Source: Ruegeria discodermiae | GTDB lineage: Bacteria; Pseudomonadota; Alphaproteobacteria; Rhodobacterales; Rhodobacteraceae | DNA: 64,000 nucleotides | Assembly: GCF_030758345.1 (NCBI RefSeq) | Contig: NZ_JAVAMO010000019.1 | Span: 27,326 to 91,325, forward strand | Reading direction: 5' to 3' | Shown here: in pieces, positions 25,760 to 34,962 of the stretch | Position numbering within the stretch: position 1 is the stretch's first letter | How the letters are laid out: the number at the start of each line of letters is the position of its first letter | Translations under genes and position numbers: made by a program | Notes under the pieces: model-generated | The model's input: the letters and a program-made list of their open reading frames with translations, nothing else | Database searches by the model: none | Told to the model about the DNA's origin: nothing

Positions 25760-26004
25760 ATGGTCGATCGCGAATCTAAACCACTCCCACATTGGGTGCA
25801 CCACGAGGGGTCAGAGCCGACGGACAGATGTTGGCGACAGGGCTGCTTAGAGTCTTGGTTGATGGAAAGCTGATTGCCATTTTGGGCTGCCCTGTCGGAC
25901 GCGGAGCGAGCGGATTACTTAGCCTCGCATGCTTCCGCCAGTGTTCTCTGGCGAGACTATCTCGATCATGTGAACTTGGGACAAGCGGCAGCGCCCCAGA
26001 ATGA
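25760..26004 (+). pseudogene. broken gene downstream of the effector-like gene, possible former immunity gene
   Basis: A frame opens 15 bases after the effector-like stop with ATG 25760 (MVDRESKPLPHWVHHEG), reads 37 codons, meets TGA at 25871-25873, and continues in the same frame for 43 more codons (FWAALSDAERADYLASH, then WRDYLDHVNLG) up to the IS66 scrap at about 26005. The second part looks like protein rather than random frame. The position suits an immunity gene inactivated by a Trp-to-stop change and by the IS66 junction. Family unknown. Confidence 0.4.
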
Positions 26005-26268
26005 AAATCCCGGTCAAAGCCGCTGCTTGATGATCTGGAGGCCTGGCTGGCCGCGCAGCTGGCACGGATTCCAGGCAAATCCGAACTGGCCAAGGCCATC
26101 CGCTATGCTCTGACACGGATGAAGAAACTGCGCCCCTATCTGGATCATGGCATCCTGGAACTCGACAACAATTCCGCGGAGCGGGCGATGAAGCCAATTG
26201 CCATAGGCCGCAAGAATTACCTGTTCGTCGGCTCCGAAGGCGGCGGAAAAGCTGCGGCCATCGCCTTT
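26005..26268 (+). pseudogene. IS66-family transposase (TnpC) fragment
   Basis: One frame reads PLLDDLEAWLAAQL, ELAKAIRYALTRM, LRPYLDHGILELDNNSAERAMKP and IAIGRKNYLFVGSEGGGKAAA, the highly conserved C-terminal core of IS66 TnpC (DNN-x-x-ER motif). Both ends are cut: on the left it joins the broken immunity-like gene, on the right it runs into the 3' end of the gene on the opposite strand. About 88 codons of a protein of about 500 survive. Confidence 0.85.
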
Positions 26269-26456
26269 CGTATCTCATTCAGTTCGTCGTACGCCGAGCT
26301 ACCACGGTTGAAATCTTTCAATGCAAAATCAAGTCTCTGACAGATGTTATGTAGGGTGTCCCCCTGCAAAAGAACTCCAGGAAACTTCCTCCTAGGATGC
26401 CTGAGGACCGTTGCGTTGGTTTCGTCAGAATAGATTTCAACCAATTCTTCTCGCAT
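26217..26456 (-). CDS. DUF6959-like small protein, 3' end replaced by IS66 sequence
   Basis: The first 60 residues (EIYSDETNATVLRHP, RRKFPGVLLQGDTLHNICQ, AYDELNEIR) match what I remember of the DUF6959 family, a small protein of unknown function often found singly in accessory regions. I start at ATG 26456 (MREELVEIY) with GGAGA upstream. The last dozen codons (below about 26268) are the antisense of the IS66 fragment, so the native C-terminus is lost. Family attribution is from memory. Confidence 0.5.
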   Translation of the reverse strand: MREELVEIYSDETNATVLRHPRRKFPGVLLQGDTLHNICQRLDFALKDFNRGSSAYDELNEIRKAMAAAFPPPSEPTNR

Positions 26457-26471
26457 AGACGGGTTCTCCAA

Positions 26472-26824
26472 GCATCTTGACTCTACAGGGGATTATCAGC
26501 GGCAAGCATGCCTAGGGTAAAGGTCAGCTGGTCCCGGTCCTGTGAATTCGAGCCGTCGTGATCGCTGCGCTGAGCACGAATGGCCTTTCTTCTCGCTGCG
26601 TGGCGGCACGCTGACCGATGCATGCGCAGCAGTTTTTTCGCTGTATGCTCACGCAGCACAAAACTGCGATGACCGGGTTGGGCTCGAGTCAGACTTCGCC
26701 GCGCAGACCACCAACCGCCGGTTCGGGACCAGCCGACGTAGGGTGTCTGAGAAACGAGGTCAGTCCTGAGCGTGGTTGAAACTGCCTACAAGATTGGCAA
26801 ATTTAGCGAATAAGGAGAGTTGCC
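26472..26824. other. non-coding spacer
   Basis: No gene seen. GC-rich degenerate sequence with several GCTGCG-type phrases similar to other spacers of the window. AAGGAGAG at the right end is the ribosome-binding site of the antitoxin gene. Confidence 0.4.
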
Positions 26825-27034
26825 ATGCTATGCACAGTACAAAAGGCGAAGAGCCAATTGCCGGAACTCATCGACGCAGCACTGGCCGGTGAGGACGTTG
26901 TGATTGCAATAGGAACAAAGCCTGCCGTGAGGCTGGTTGCAATTCCACAATATGATTTCAAGCTCGGCTTTCTGGAAGGAAAGGTTGGAGCTCCGCCAGA
27001 TTTTCTTGAGCCTGGCGTTAGTGATCTACTCTGA
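26825..27034 (+). CDS. Phd/YefM-family antitoxin, orphan
   Basis: A 69-residue protein typical of Phd/YefM antitoxins: VQKAKSQLPELIDAALAGEDVVIAIGTKPAVRLVAIP is the DNA-binding N-terminal half, followed by a short acidic tail (LEGKVGAPPDFLEPGVSDLL) of the type that wraps a VapC/PIN toxin. AAGGAGAG precedes ATG 26825. The expected toxin gene should start within a few bases but none is there, only non-coding sequence to 28318, so the toxin has been lost or the antitoxin acts alone. Confidence 0.8.
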   Translation: MLCTVQKAKSQLPELIDAALAGEDVVIAIGTKPAVRLVAIPQYDFKLGFLEGKVGAPPDFLEPGVSDLL

Positions 27035-28318
27035 TGATCCAAATGCGGTTTCCCAGTTGATGATAGACAAAAAATGGGTTTCGAAGGATGAGGTGCAGGT
27101 TTTCTAGCTATTTTCTCGAGCTCGACGTTGACATCAAGCTACCGCAGCTGTCTGGCGTCAGCGCCAATGGGACGATAGGCGTCAACGTCGGCTTCTGAAG
27201 CAGGCGTCGGGGGCTTTCGCTTCTGCAGCGAAGGTCTGGATGCCGCCCTGGGTGCCGGATTCAGAGCCTCCAGACCTCATGCACCGTGGCAATTCTTGGA
27301 AACTAGAAAAACTGCCAAGTTGACTGAGGCCCGCCCGTCAAAACCGCCAGATTTGGCAAAAGTTGCGGTTTTACCCGTCAAAAGATGTGTTTCAAGCCGG
27401 ACAAGTTTCGATTCATACCGGACGACACATTTATGGAAAATCATGGCTGTGCGCGCAGTCTCAAGCTATCCAGTCTCGGTCAGAAATTCCTTGTTTACCG
27501 GGAATTTATAGGGAAAATGCAGAAACTGACGCGATTTCTGGCTTCGTGGAGGCCCAAATTACCAAAACTAACAGTGTTTTATATAGATATTCCCTAGTTC
27601 AACCAACAGGGAAATTTTCTATGATATCAGGGATTTCCTGAAATCTAACAGGGAACAAATGAGGTCGCCGTCGTAACAGAAGACCTGCCTCGAATTCTTA
27701 AGCTGACATTCATGCTGAGGGCTGGGATCGTCCGCTGTGAGCCCGACTCAGTCATTGCCATTTCTCGCTGCATGCGCACGCAGCCCGAAATTTTCCGCAG
27801 ATGCTCAGTCTATGACGCCGCGTGGCAGCGGAGATCGCTGCCATTCGTTCACTGTGCAGCGAAGAATGCGACGGCAATTCACAGATCGCGGGACTTTGCG
27901 GCCATCCGCATTTTTATTCCAAAGGATCGCAGTCAGCCCGATGCGGACCTTCATCACAGGGCTTTGTAATTCTGAAATGCGTACAAAATGACAGTTCTTG
28001 CCTCTAGCCGCAATGTCGCAAGCAATCCGAGGCGGAAATGAGCGTTGTTTGGATCAGGCAAATGGCTTCTGATTGCAACAATAGCAATGTCATCGAAGCG
28101 GGTTATCCGAGCATTCCGCTTGGGCTGTTGGCAACTGGTGAAACGCGTAGGTGACTAGCAAGGGACGGTCCCAATGGTCTGTGACCTGGCGTACCAAGCT
28201 TAGTTCAACTCCTCGGCCAATTGACCAAGCATTTAGAACAGCTTTGGCCTGTGTGGATTTACAATGGGCGATACACTATCACTCAGATTGACGCTCCCGA
28301 ATTGGACCTAAAGCTGCC
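27035..28318. other. long non-coding spacer with possible gene scraps
   Basis: Nearly 1.3 kb without a credible gene. A short frame at about 27119-27199 (LELDVDIKLPQLSGVSANGT then a stop) may be the 3' end of a lost protein. Around 27300-27660 is AT-richer sequence with repeated GGGAAATTT/GGGAATTT phrases. The last 300 bases hold the promoter of the LysR gene. I see no RNA gene. Confidence 0.4.
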
Positions 28319-29263
28319 ATGGCTGGAAAAAAACTCAACACGGTCGATCTGAACCTGTTCAAGGTCCTCAACGCTCTGATAGAGCAGCGCAATGTCACTA
28401 AAGCCGCGCAGTCTTTGGGCTTGTCCCAGCCCGCCGTGAGCCATGCGTTGGGTCGACTGAGAGCCCTGTTCGATGACGAGATGTTTGTGCGGACACCCGA
28501 CGGGATGATGCCGACTCAACGCTGCAAAAAAATATCTCAGCGAGTTACCGCTAGTCTCAGTGAGATCGTGGATGCCATTCAGCCGGAAGAAATGTTCGAT
28601 CCGTCCACGGCTAATACAGTAGTGCGTATCGCGATGAGCGAGTTGCTAACCGGCCTTCTGCCAGGTGTGATTTTGCCAAAGACTCGTTCGGTTGCTCCAA
28701 ACATTGAGTTTCGAATGCTACCAGCCCGCGGACTGACGCAGCAGGTTTCAAGCGAGGAGATTTTGACCGATTTAGACAAAGGAACAATCGACCTAGCGTT
28801 TACCTGGAATTATGAGATTCCAGGCCGGTTTTCTTGGTTGAAACTTGGCGATGTTGACTATGTGTGTGTCGGGGCAAAATCGAATGTTAAATTTGGCAGA
28901 AAGATTGATCAGATTTATTACGAAACGACGCCTCATGTAAGTACTTCTACCGTTGATACCGACCTTACGCGTTTCGACATGGAACTGGCCGAAGTTGGCG
29001 CTTCAAGAAACATAAAGACCCGAATTCCCCACTATACAGGTGCACTCGCCCTTGTCGCGGAGACAGAGATGATTGCGAGTATTCCGCGGATCCTGGCCGA
29101 TGTGGCCCGGCAGCGGTACGATCTGAATGTGTCCGAACTACCGTTTGCCTCACCCAGCCGTTCGATTAACATGGTTTGGCACAAGACACGGGATACTGAG
29201 CCGCTCCACATGTGGTTGCGAGACTTTGTTGCTGGTTGTTATCGGGAATTGGAAGTTCAATAG
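28319..29263 (+). CDS. LysR-family transcriptional regulator
   Basis: A 314-residue regulator. The winged HTH is at the N-terminus (DLNLFKVLNALIEQRNVTKAAQSLGLSQPAVSHALGRLR), followed by a linker helix and a type 2 periplasmic-binding-like effector domain (VRIAMSELLTGLLPGVILP onward), closest in style to the NodD/PA0477-like subgroup with DLNLF start. It is convergent with the MmgE/PrpD gene and the nearest regulator to the peptidase/ABC importer cluster, so control of that cluster by an imported compound is likely but not shown. Confidence 0.85.
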   Translation: MAGKKLNTVDLNLFKVLNALIEQRNVTKAAQSLGLSQPAVSHALGRLRALFDDEMFVRTPDGMMPTQRCKKISQRVTASLSEIVDAIQPEEMFDPSTANTVVRIAMSELLTGLLPGVILPKTRSVAPNIEFRMLPARGLTQQVSSEEILTDLDKGTIDLAFTWNYEIPGRFSWLKLGDVDYVCVGAKSNVKFGRKIDQIYYETTPHVSTSTVDTDLTRFDMELAEVGASRNIKTRIPHYTGALALVAETEMIASIPRILADVARQRYDLNVSELPFASPSRSINMVWHKTRDTEPLHMWLRDFVAGCYRELEVQ

Positions 29264-29291
29264 TTGCCGCCGGGTTTGCGTCGGAATCCAA

Positions 29292-30644
29292 CTAAGCCAA
29301 TAGCAACTGGTTCGCCGTTTTCTGATCATCAAGTTTCATGAGACGACCCCACAAAGCTCCCGTGGATGCCGACCCTAACCGTTCCGAACAGCAAAGCTGG
29401 AATTTGTGCGAATAGTCTTTCGGCGAAAAGGGATCAGCCAATGTTCCCTTGGCATATGCGCGACGTGCCGAATACGTCCGTCCATCTTCAAGGACGATCC
29501 GAATATTGTGGGCGACTGGCTGGTCAATTGGAATACTGCTTTCGGCAACGTCCAAAACACTAACTTTCACCTTTCCCAAATGGGCTTGGATCTCGGGGCG
29601 CAACACAGCATCGTCATCAAGATCATTTAACCAAAACTTGCCGGAATATAAAAAAACCACCATAGCGTACGGCAGCGAAAATCGTGCTTGCAGGCCATCC
29701 TTCGGACTGTCGAACCGGAGGTTTTGTCGATTTGTGATGCCTACTTCGGCCTCAATCCGTGAGATCATTTCGAGCTCAAGGCCATTTTCTATAACCAGAT
29801 CCTCTGCCGCATCGAGGCATTTGTGAGCGGAGCCACAACAAGCGTGCCTTTTTGGTGCCAATCCTGAATTTTCCAAAGCATTGGATCCGTGCAAATAGGC
29901 TAAGACTTTGCCAAGCTCTGGATCCTTGGTGCCGTTATATAGCCGAAAGAAGCCGAAGTTACCGTCTATAGCATCTTCGCTTCCCTCCAAACCGGCCATG
30001 GCAAGTTCAACCGCGCAAACGCTGTTTTTAGAGGACAATCCGCAATGAACCGATTTCGTTTCTGTTCCGAATTGCGCCTTGGTGCTTGCCGCCATGCTAC
30101 AAGCGATGCTGATCGCGTTTCCAATTTCGTTTGGGTTGAGGCCAACCATTTTCGCACCAGCCGCAGCGCTGGCGAGCGTCGCCAAGGTTCCGGTGGCGTG
30201 CCAACCGGTGAGCGTATGATTACGTCCCATCGCACTGGCAAGTGCGGCCTGAATGTGGATGCTTTGAATGTACGCATTTAGGATGTCCCGCCCGCTGCAT
30301 TGATATTCTTGGGCTAATGCAAGCAATGTCGGAACGGCCTGCGCTGATGCATGGGTCAGTGCTGGGTAAAAATTATCGTCAATTTCCAAAACATGTGCCG
30401 CAGTTCCATTAATAAGTGCGGCAGTTTGCGCGCAGGAGACTTTGCTGTTGAACACGTTGAAGGCACTGCCATCCTCAGACCGAAAGAAGGAATTCCCGAC
30501 TTTCTGAACTACGTCATGATCCGCAGCGGCGACAATGCAGCCGATTGTGTCGGCAATTCCGAACAGGGCGCGTTCGTGCGTTTGAGCGCTCCATTGCATT
30601 TCATGCCCATAAGTCCATTCTGCGATTTCCGAAATTAAACCCAT
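29292..30644 (-). CDS. MmgE/PrpD family protein
   Basis: A 450-residue cytoplasmic protein of the MmgE/PrpD superfamily, whose members include 2-methylcitrate dehydratase, cis-aconitate decarboxylase and iminodisuccinate epimerase. Family hallmarks visible: AALINGTAAHVLEIDDN near residue 75-90, HPA-like THASAQAVPTLLAL, GRNHTLTGWHATGTLATLASAAA and KRHACCGSAHKCLDA. Full length for the family. Its ATG overlaps the stop of the upstream M20 peptidase gene by one base, so the two form an operon; the natural reading is that the peptidase releases a product on which this isomerase/dehydratase-type enzyme acts. Substrate not known. Confidence 0.85.
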   Translation of the reverse strand: MGLISEIAEWTYGHEMQWSAQTHERALFGIADTIGCIVAAADHDVVQKVGNSFFRSEDGSAFNVFNSKVSCAQTAALINGTAAHVLEIDDNFYPALTHASAQAVPTLLALAQEYQCSGRDILNAYIQSIHIQAALASAMGRNHTLTGWHATGTLATLASAAAGAKMVGLNPNEIGNAISIACSMAASTKAQFGTETKSVHCGLSSKNSVCAVELAMAGLEGSEDAIDGNFGFFRLYNGTKDPELGKVLAYLHGSNALENSGLAPKRHACCGSAHKCLDAAEDLVIENGLELEMISRIEAEVGITNRQNLRFDSPKDGLQARFSLPYAMVVFLYSGKFWLNDLDDDAVLRPEIQAHLGKVKVSVLDVAESSIPIDQPVAHNIRIVLEDGRTYSARRAYAKGTLADPFSPKDYSHKFQLCCSERLGSASTGALWGRLMKLDDQKTANQLLLA

Positions 30645-32068
30645 CAGGCACCACCCGAGTTCTCAGAGCCGATATCCCAAAACACTCCCGTCATGATCTT
30701 TAAAGCACTTTCGGTAATGTCGAGACGAATATGTTCATTTGGAGCATGCTGCGAACACTCATTGTAGGAGTGCGGAATCCAAATCGTCGGCATGCCGATC
30801 AAGTCATAAAAGGCGTGGTTTGGGAGTGACCCCCCAATGCCTGGAATCAAGTCGGGCTCTGTTCCTTCGGTCGCCGCAATTGACCGAGCCACTCGTTGGA
30901 CCCATGGATTGTCGGGATCGGTTGATGTCCCCTGCCAATAGGTTGAGCGGGATGGCGTAACTTCAACATCCAAGAATCCACGCTCATCAAGATGCTCACG
31001 CAGTGCCGGAAGCACTGCGTCGGTCTCTAAGCCGGCTAGAAACCTCAGCTGACAGCGCGCCCAGGCACGCGGCGCGATAGCATTTACCGGCTTTTCCGGG
31101 TAGCCGAGTTTGGCCGCCAAGACAGCGAAGTTGTTCCATGCATAAACACGTTCGGCTGGTGTCAACTCGCTTTCGCCCCAGTCGCCGTCGGCGCCATTGG
31201 CCTCCGTGGCCTTCGCCAACGGGCTTGCGCTAAGCAGGTCACGAATTCGGTTCGATGGGAATTCTGGGCGCCAACCTTTGACAAGAATACTACCGCGTTC
31301 ATCAGCTATGCTGGCGATAGCGTGGGCCAGACGAATTCCCGGATCTTTGATCAGACCGCCCCAGTTTCCAGAGTGCCTACCGGATTCCCGGTAGTTAATC
31401 GACATGTCGAAATTGAAATTCCCGCGCGCACCCAACGCAATCGTCGGCCGATCAGTACGGATGCGTGGCCCGTCGCTTGCGATTAACACATCCGCTAGAA
31501 GTTCTTCTCGGTGGTCACGGCAGAAGGCTTCCAAACCGGGGGAACCAGACTCTTCTTCTGTTTCCAAAAGGATTTTGCAATTGAAGCCTAGCCGACCGCG
31601 AACTGCGTAGACCGCCTTTATCGCAGAGATATTTATCCAGTGCTGTCCCTTGTTGTCGGCTGTGCCACGACCAAACAATTTTCCGTCCGCTTTGCTCAGC
31701 ACCCAGGGTGACCGACCCTCTTCCCATTGCCCTTCCAATCCGGGAACGACATCTCCATGTCCGTACATCAGGACGGTAGGCAAGGATTCATCTTCTACCA
31801 GTGTATATATTGCCAATGGTCCTGCCGAAGGATCCGGATTTGGGTAGAAATTTGCTATAAAACCCAATTCCTCTAGCACTGGCGCGATTATAGTCTCAAG
31901 ATACAGCCGTTTGTTTGCAATATCTCCCTGAGAAGCCGTCTCAGTTTTGAAGGCAACCAGCTTGGAAAGATCTTCTTCAAATCCACCGTTGCGAAGATAC
32001 TGACTTGTATGTTCGACCGCCTGATCGCGCTGAGAGGTCGTGCTTTCCAATTTCAATGTAGTATCCAT
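30644..32068 (-). CDS. M20-family metallopeptidase (ArgE/DapE/ACY1 type)
   Basis: A 474-residue zinc hydrolase of amide bonds. Motifs in order: MYGHGDVVPG (first metal His and catalytic Asp), GRGTADNKGQ (bridging Asp), ETEEESGSPG (catalytic/metal Glu pair), SDGPR (metal Asp) and HSYNECSQHAPNEH (last His). The inserted dimerisation domain and length fit M20 dipeptidases and deacylases. It diverges from the ABC substrate-binding protein gene over a 334-base promoter region, so imported peptide-like or N-acyl compounds are likely substrates. No signal peptide, so it acts in the cytoplasm. Confidence 0.88.
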   Translation of the reverse strand: MDTTLKLESTTSQRDQAVEHTSQYLRNGGFEEDLSKLVAFKTETASQGDIANKRLYLETIIAPVLEELGFIANFYPNPDPSAGPLAIYTLVEDESLPTVLMYGHGDVVPGLEGQWEEGRSPWVLSKADGKLFGRGTADNKGQHWINISAIKAVYAVRGRLGFNCKILLETEEESGSPGLEAFCRDHREELLADVLIASDGPRIRTDRPTIALGARGNFNFDMSINYRESGRHSGNWGGLIKDPGIRLAHAIASIADERGSILVKGWRPEFPSNRIRDLLSASPLAKATEANGADGDWGESELTPAERVYAWNNFAVLAAKLGYPEKPVNAIAPRAWARCQLRFLAGLETDAVLPALREHLDERGFLDVEVTPSRSTYWQGTSTDPDNPWVQRVARSIAATEGTEPDLIPGIGGSLPNHAFYDLIGMPTIWIPHSYNECSQHAPNEHIRLDITESALKIMTGVFWDIGSENSGGA

Positions 32069-32402
32069 TCAACTTCACATTTGATTGTTTCGCAGCGCTG
32101 TCCAGCTCTGCCAAACTGAGTGGCCAATTAGATTAGACGAGCGGGTCAGCCTTTGGTTTTGATCCGAACGTGATGACCAACTTCGACAAGGTTTGATTCA
32201 CCACGCATGTAGTCATCGTAAGGAAGCGAACAACAATAAGCAAAATAGATACTTGTTATTCCATATATGAATGCCATGCATCATTGACGGAAGACGATTA
32301 TTAATCTTGTGCATCTAGAAAATAATAAATATGCATTAGACGAATGCCTCTTCCCGCTCCTAGCATTGCCTGTAAAGCAACTGACAACCAAGGAGGATGG
32401 TG
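32069..32402. promoter_or_regulatory. divergent promoter region between the M20 peptidase and ABC importer genes
   Basis: The region must carry promoters in both directions. The right half is AT-rich (ATACTTGTTATTCCATATATGAATGC area, about 32250-32275), suitable for the importer promoter. AAGGAGG at 32390-32396 fixes the importer start at ATG 32403, since the ATG at 32397 directly abuts it. I see no strong palindrome; a LysR T-N11-A site is possible but not distinctive. Confidence 0.45.
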
Positions 32403-33929
32403 ATGGGGTTGAAGTCGACGCTTTCAAAAGCGGCCTTGATCGCGGCACTCGCAACACAAGCGTGGGCCGACAAAGAAGACGACACATTGGTCGTCGCATT
32501 CAATAAAGAAGTTCAGACATTGGACGGTCTGTACTCTACGTCGCGGGAAAATATTCTTCTCACCTATTTGACGTCAGATCAGCTGGTGACTCTGGATCCC
32601 GAAACACAGGAATATCATCCGGCACTGGCGGAAAGCTACTCCCACATCGATGACCAGACCATCGAGTTTGTGCTGCGCGAAGGAGTGACATTTCACAATG
32701 GATCGCCGGTCACGCCTGAAGACATCGCGTTTTCGTTCGAATGGGTTGCGAGCGACGCATCAAAAACGAAGCGCGGCGCTTTCGTGCGCAGTTGGTTTGA
32801 CAGCGTAGAGGTCATCGACAACCGCACAATTCGCGTGAAGTCAAAAAAACCATATCCCCTTATGCTCCGTGACATCGCGATGTTCGTGCAAACGCGTCAG
32901 TCGGGCAGCTATGGTGCCCTTGATGCGCCCAACATTGACGCACAAACACAATCTCTCAACGGCACCGGTCCTTATGAGATTGTCGAGTTTGACAAGGGCG
33001 GTGGTCTAACACTCAAAAAATTCGACGGTTACTATGGCGATAGCCCGAAGGTCACAGATGGTGCTGAAACCATTGTTATTCGCCCTATCCCAGAGTGGGG
33101 TACCGTCTCTGCCGAAATGATCTCGGGAGGCGTACACTTCGCCTACACGGTGCCGGACGACACAGCTCAGAACCTTGGAACTCTCCCAATGATCGAGCAC
33201 ATCGTTGGCCCTACTACGCGTATCGGTTTTCTTATTCTTGATGCCGGTGGTGTGACCGACGAAAACGGGCCGATGACAAACCAGAAGGTTCGTCAGGCGA
33301 TGAACCACGCAGTCAACCGGCAAGCAATCGTCGATCACCTCGTAGGCGGGAAGAGTGTTGTAATCGACTCTCTTTGCTATGAGGGCATGTTCGGGTGCTC
33401 ACAGGATGTAACATCCTACGAATATGATCCTGAGCAAGCCAAAGCACTGTTGGCTGAGGCGGGATATCCAGATGGATTTGAATTTGATCTTTGGGCCTAT
33501 CGTGACAAGCCGATCACCGAAGCAGTCGCTGCGGATCTGGCCAAGGTTGGGATCAAGGCAAATATCAACTTTGTGAAGCTGTCCGCCCTCTCCAAAGCGC
33601 GCGCCGCCGAAGAAGCACCAGCCATGCACGGCACCTGGGGTTACTATGCAACGCAGGATATTGGCGCGATTTCCAACCATTTTGTTGCCGGTTCAAATCG
33701 CAACCTAAACCGTGATCCAGAGTTGGAAGATCTGTTTAAGGCCGGGCTTGAGACCATCGATCCGCAGGAACGGACTGATCTTTATGGCAAGGCCCTAAGG
33801 CTGGCCGCAGATCAGGCTTACCACGTTCCAATCTACCGCTTCTCCGAAAACTATGTGGCCAACCAGGATGTCAACTTTGAAGCGCCTGCGGATGGCTTGG
33901 TTCGCCTGAACGAAATCACCTGGAAATAG
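32403..33929 (+). CDS. family-5 ABC transporter substrate-binding protein (dipeptide/oligopeptide type)
   Basis: A 508-residue periplasmic protein. Signal peptide at about 1-20 (STLSKAALIAALATQAWA|DKED). The body has the SBP_bac_5 pattern: TLDGLYSTSRENILLTYL, LVTLDPETQEYHPALAESY, EFVLREGVTFHNGSPVTPEDIAFSFEW, GTGPYEIVEF, MTNQKVRQAMNHAVNR, and SKARAAEEAPAMH near the end. Full length. It is the first gene of a complete importer; a strong hairpin after it probably keeps its expression above that of the permeases. Ligand unknown; the adjacent peptidase and MmgE/PrpD genes suggest a peptide-like or amidated acid. Confidence 0.9.
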   Translation: MGLKSTLSKAALIAALATQAWADKEDDTLVVAFNKEVQTLDGLYSTSRENILLTYLTSDQLVTLDPETQEYHPALAESYSHIDDQTIEFVLREGVTFHNGSPVTPEDIAFSFEWVASDASKTKRGAFVRSWFDSVEVIDNRTIRVKSKKPYPLMLRDIAMFVQTRQSGSYGALDAPNIDAQTQSLNGTGPYEIVEFDKGGGLTLKKFDGYYGDSPKVTDGAETIVIRPIPEWGTVSAEMISGGVHFAYTVPDDTAQNLGTLPMIEHIVGPTTRIGFLILDAGGVTDENGPMTNQKVRQAMNHAVNRQAIVDHLVGGKSVVIDSLCYEGMFGCSQDVTSYEYDPEQAKALLAEAGYPDGFEFDLWAYRDKPITEAVAADLAKVGIKANINFVKLSALSKARAAEEAPAMHGTWGYYATQDIGAISNHFVAGSNRNLNRDPELEDLFKAGLETIDPQERTDLYGKALRLAADQAYHVPIYRFSENYVANQDVNFEAPADGLVRLNEITWK

Positions 33930-33941
33930 GTGAGCCGAGAT

Positions 33942-33989
33942 CCGGCGCCTCCAATAATACTACAAGGCGCCGGGCATCCTCTCTTTTTT
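33942..33989 (+). terminator. stem-loop attenuator between the binding protein and permease genes
   Basis: CCGGCGCC (33942-33949) and GGCGCCGG (33966-33973) are perfect 8-base arms around a 16-base loop; a short pyrimidine stretch ending in TTTTTT (33984-33989) follows. It lies 13 bases after the substrate-binding protein stop. Such hairpins cause partial termination or protect the upstream mRNA so that the binding protein is in excess. Confidence 0.7.
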
Positions 33990-34039
33990 GCCAGTTGGTA
34001 AGCGGAACGAAAACGCTTGGCCAACTCAGGAGAAGACTA

Positions 34040-34957
34040 ATGCTGAAATTCATCCTTCGAAGGCTGGGCATGGGATTGCTGGTTGCGCTCACCGTGTCAC
34101 TCGCGACCTTCCTGATGCTCAATCTGGCGGCAGACCCAGCTTCAATGGTCGCTGGCGAAGATGCTTCGCCGGAAGCTATCGAGCAGATCCGCGTCCAATA
34201 TGGCTTTGATCGACCGTTGGCCGTTCGATACGTCGAGTGGATCAGCCGCGTCGCAGTGGGTGACTTCGGCGACAGCTACTACTGGAAGCGCCCCGTTTTG
34301 GATCTGTTCCTGGAACGCGCACCGGTTACACTGACTCTGGCTTTCAGCGCACTAACAATCACCGTCATTGTTGGTCTGTTGCTGGGCGTCACCGCAGCTC
34401 TAAAGCCAAACGGCTGGCTTGACCGATTTGCTTTGAGCCTTGGAACAGTTGCACAAGCTGTGCCCAATTTCTGGCTTGGCCTGATGATGATCATTCTGCT
34501 GGGCGTGATGTTCCCGATTTTCCCGGTATCCGGAGATACATCCTGGAAACACTTTGTATTGCCCTCGTTCGTCCTCGGTATGAGCGCGGTTCCACAAGTT
34601 CTTCGCCTGACGCGGGCCGGCATGATCGACGTGCTGGGTTCGGATTACATCCGCACAGCTCGCGCAAAGGGTTTCGGTCCCGGGCGCATTCTGTTCCAGC
34701 ATGCGTTGCGGAACGCGTTGCTACCCGTTGTTAGCGTGGTCGCCATCCAACTTGGCTACAAACTCGGCGGGTCTGTCATCACGGAATCCGTGTTCGCGCT
34801 GAATGGGCTCGGCCGCTTGGCCTATGAGAGTATCTTGGGTGCTGATATTCCGACCGTGCAAATGCTCGTCTTTATGTTCGCGTTGATTTTCATCGTCTTA
34901 ACCGTTGCGGGCGACGTGCTGAATGCATGGCTTGACCCCAGAATGCGGGTGGAGTGA
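34040..34957 (+). CDS. ABC transporter permease, DppB/OppB type
   Basis: A 305-residue inner-membrane permease with six predicted helices. The N-terminus (MLKFILRRLGMGLLVALTVSLATFLML) is the typical first helix of DppB proteins, and the EAA loop is seen at YIRTARAKGFGPGRILFQHALRNALLPV. AGGAGA at 34028-34033 sets the start at ATG 34040. It ends overlapping the start region of the second permease, and forms the translocation pore with it. Confidence 0.9.
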   Translation: MLKFILRRLGMGLLVALTVSLATFLMLNLAADPASMVAGEDASPEAIEQIRVQYGFDRPLAVRYVEWISRVAVGDFGDSYYWKRPVLDLFLERAPVTLTLAFSALTITVIVGLLLGVTAALKPNGWLDRFALSLGTVAQAVPNFWLGLMMIILLGVMFPIFPVSGDTSWKHFVLPSFVLGMSAVPQVLRLTRAGMIDVLGSDYIRTARAKGFGPGRILFQHALRNALLPVVSVVAIQLGYKLGGSVITESVFALNGLGRLAYESILGADIPTVQMLVFMFALIFIVLTVAGDVLNAWLDPRMRVE

Positions 34958-34962
34958 TTGCC

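Noticed and set aside
25871..25873. TGA as a selenocysteine codon in the gene after the effector-like protein
   Set aside because: No SECIS-like hairpin visible just downstream and the reading frame is cut by IS66 further on; a simple nonsense change is more likely.
27296..27641. Overlapping short frames in the 27.3-27.6 kb spacer
   Set aside because: Three competing frames of similar length, none with a ribosome-binding site or recognisable motif.
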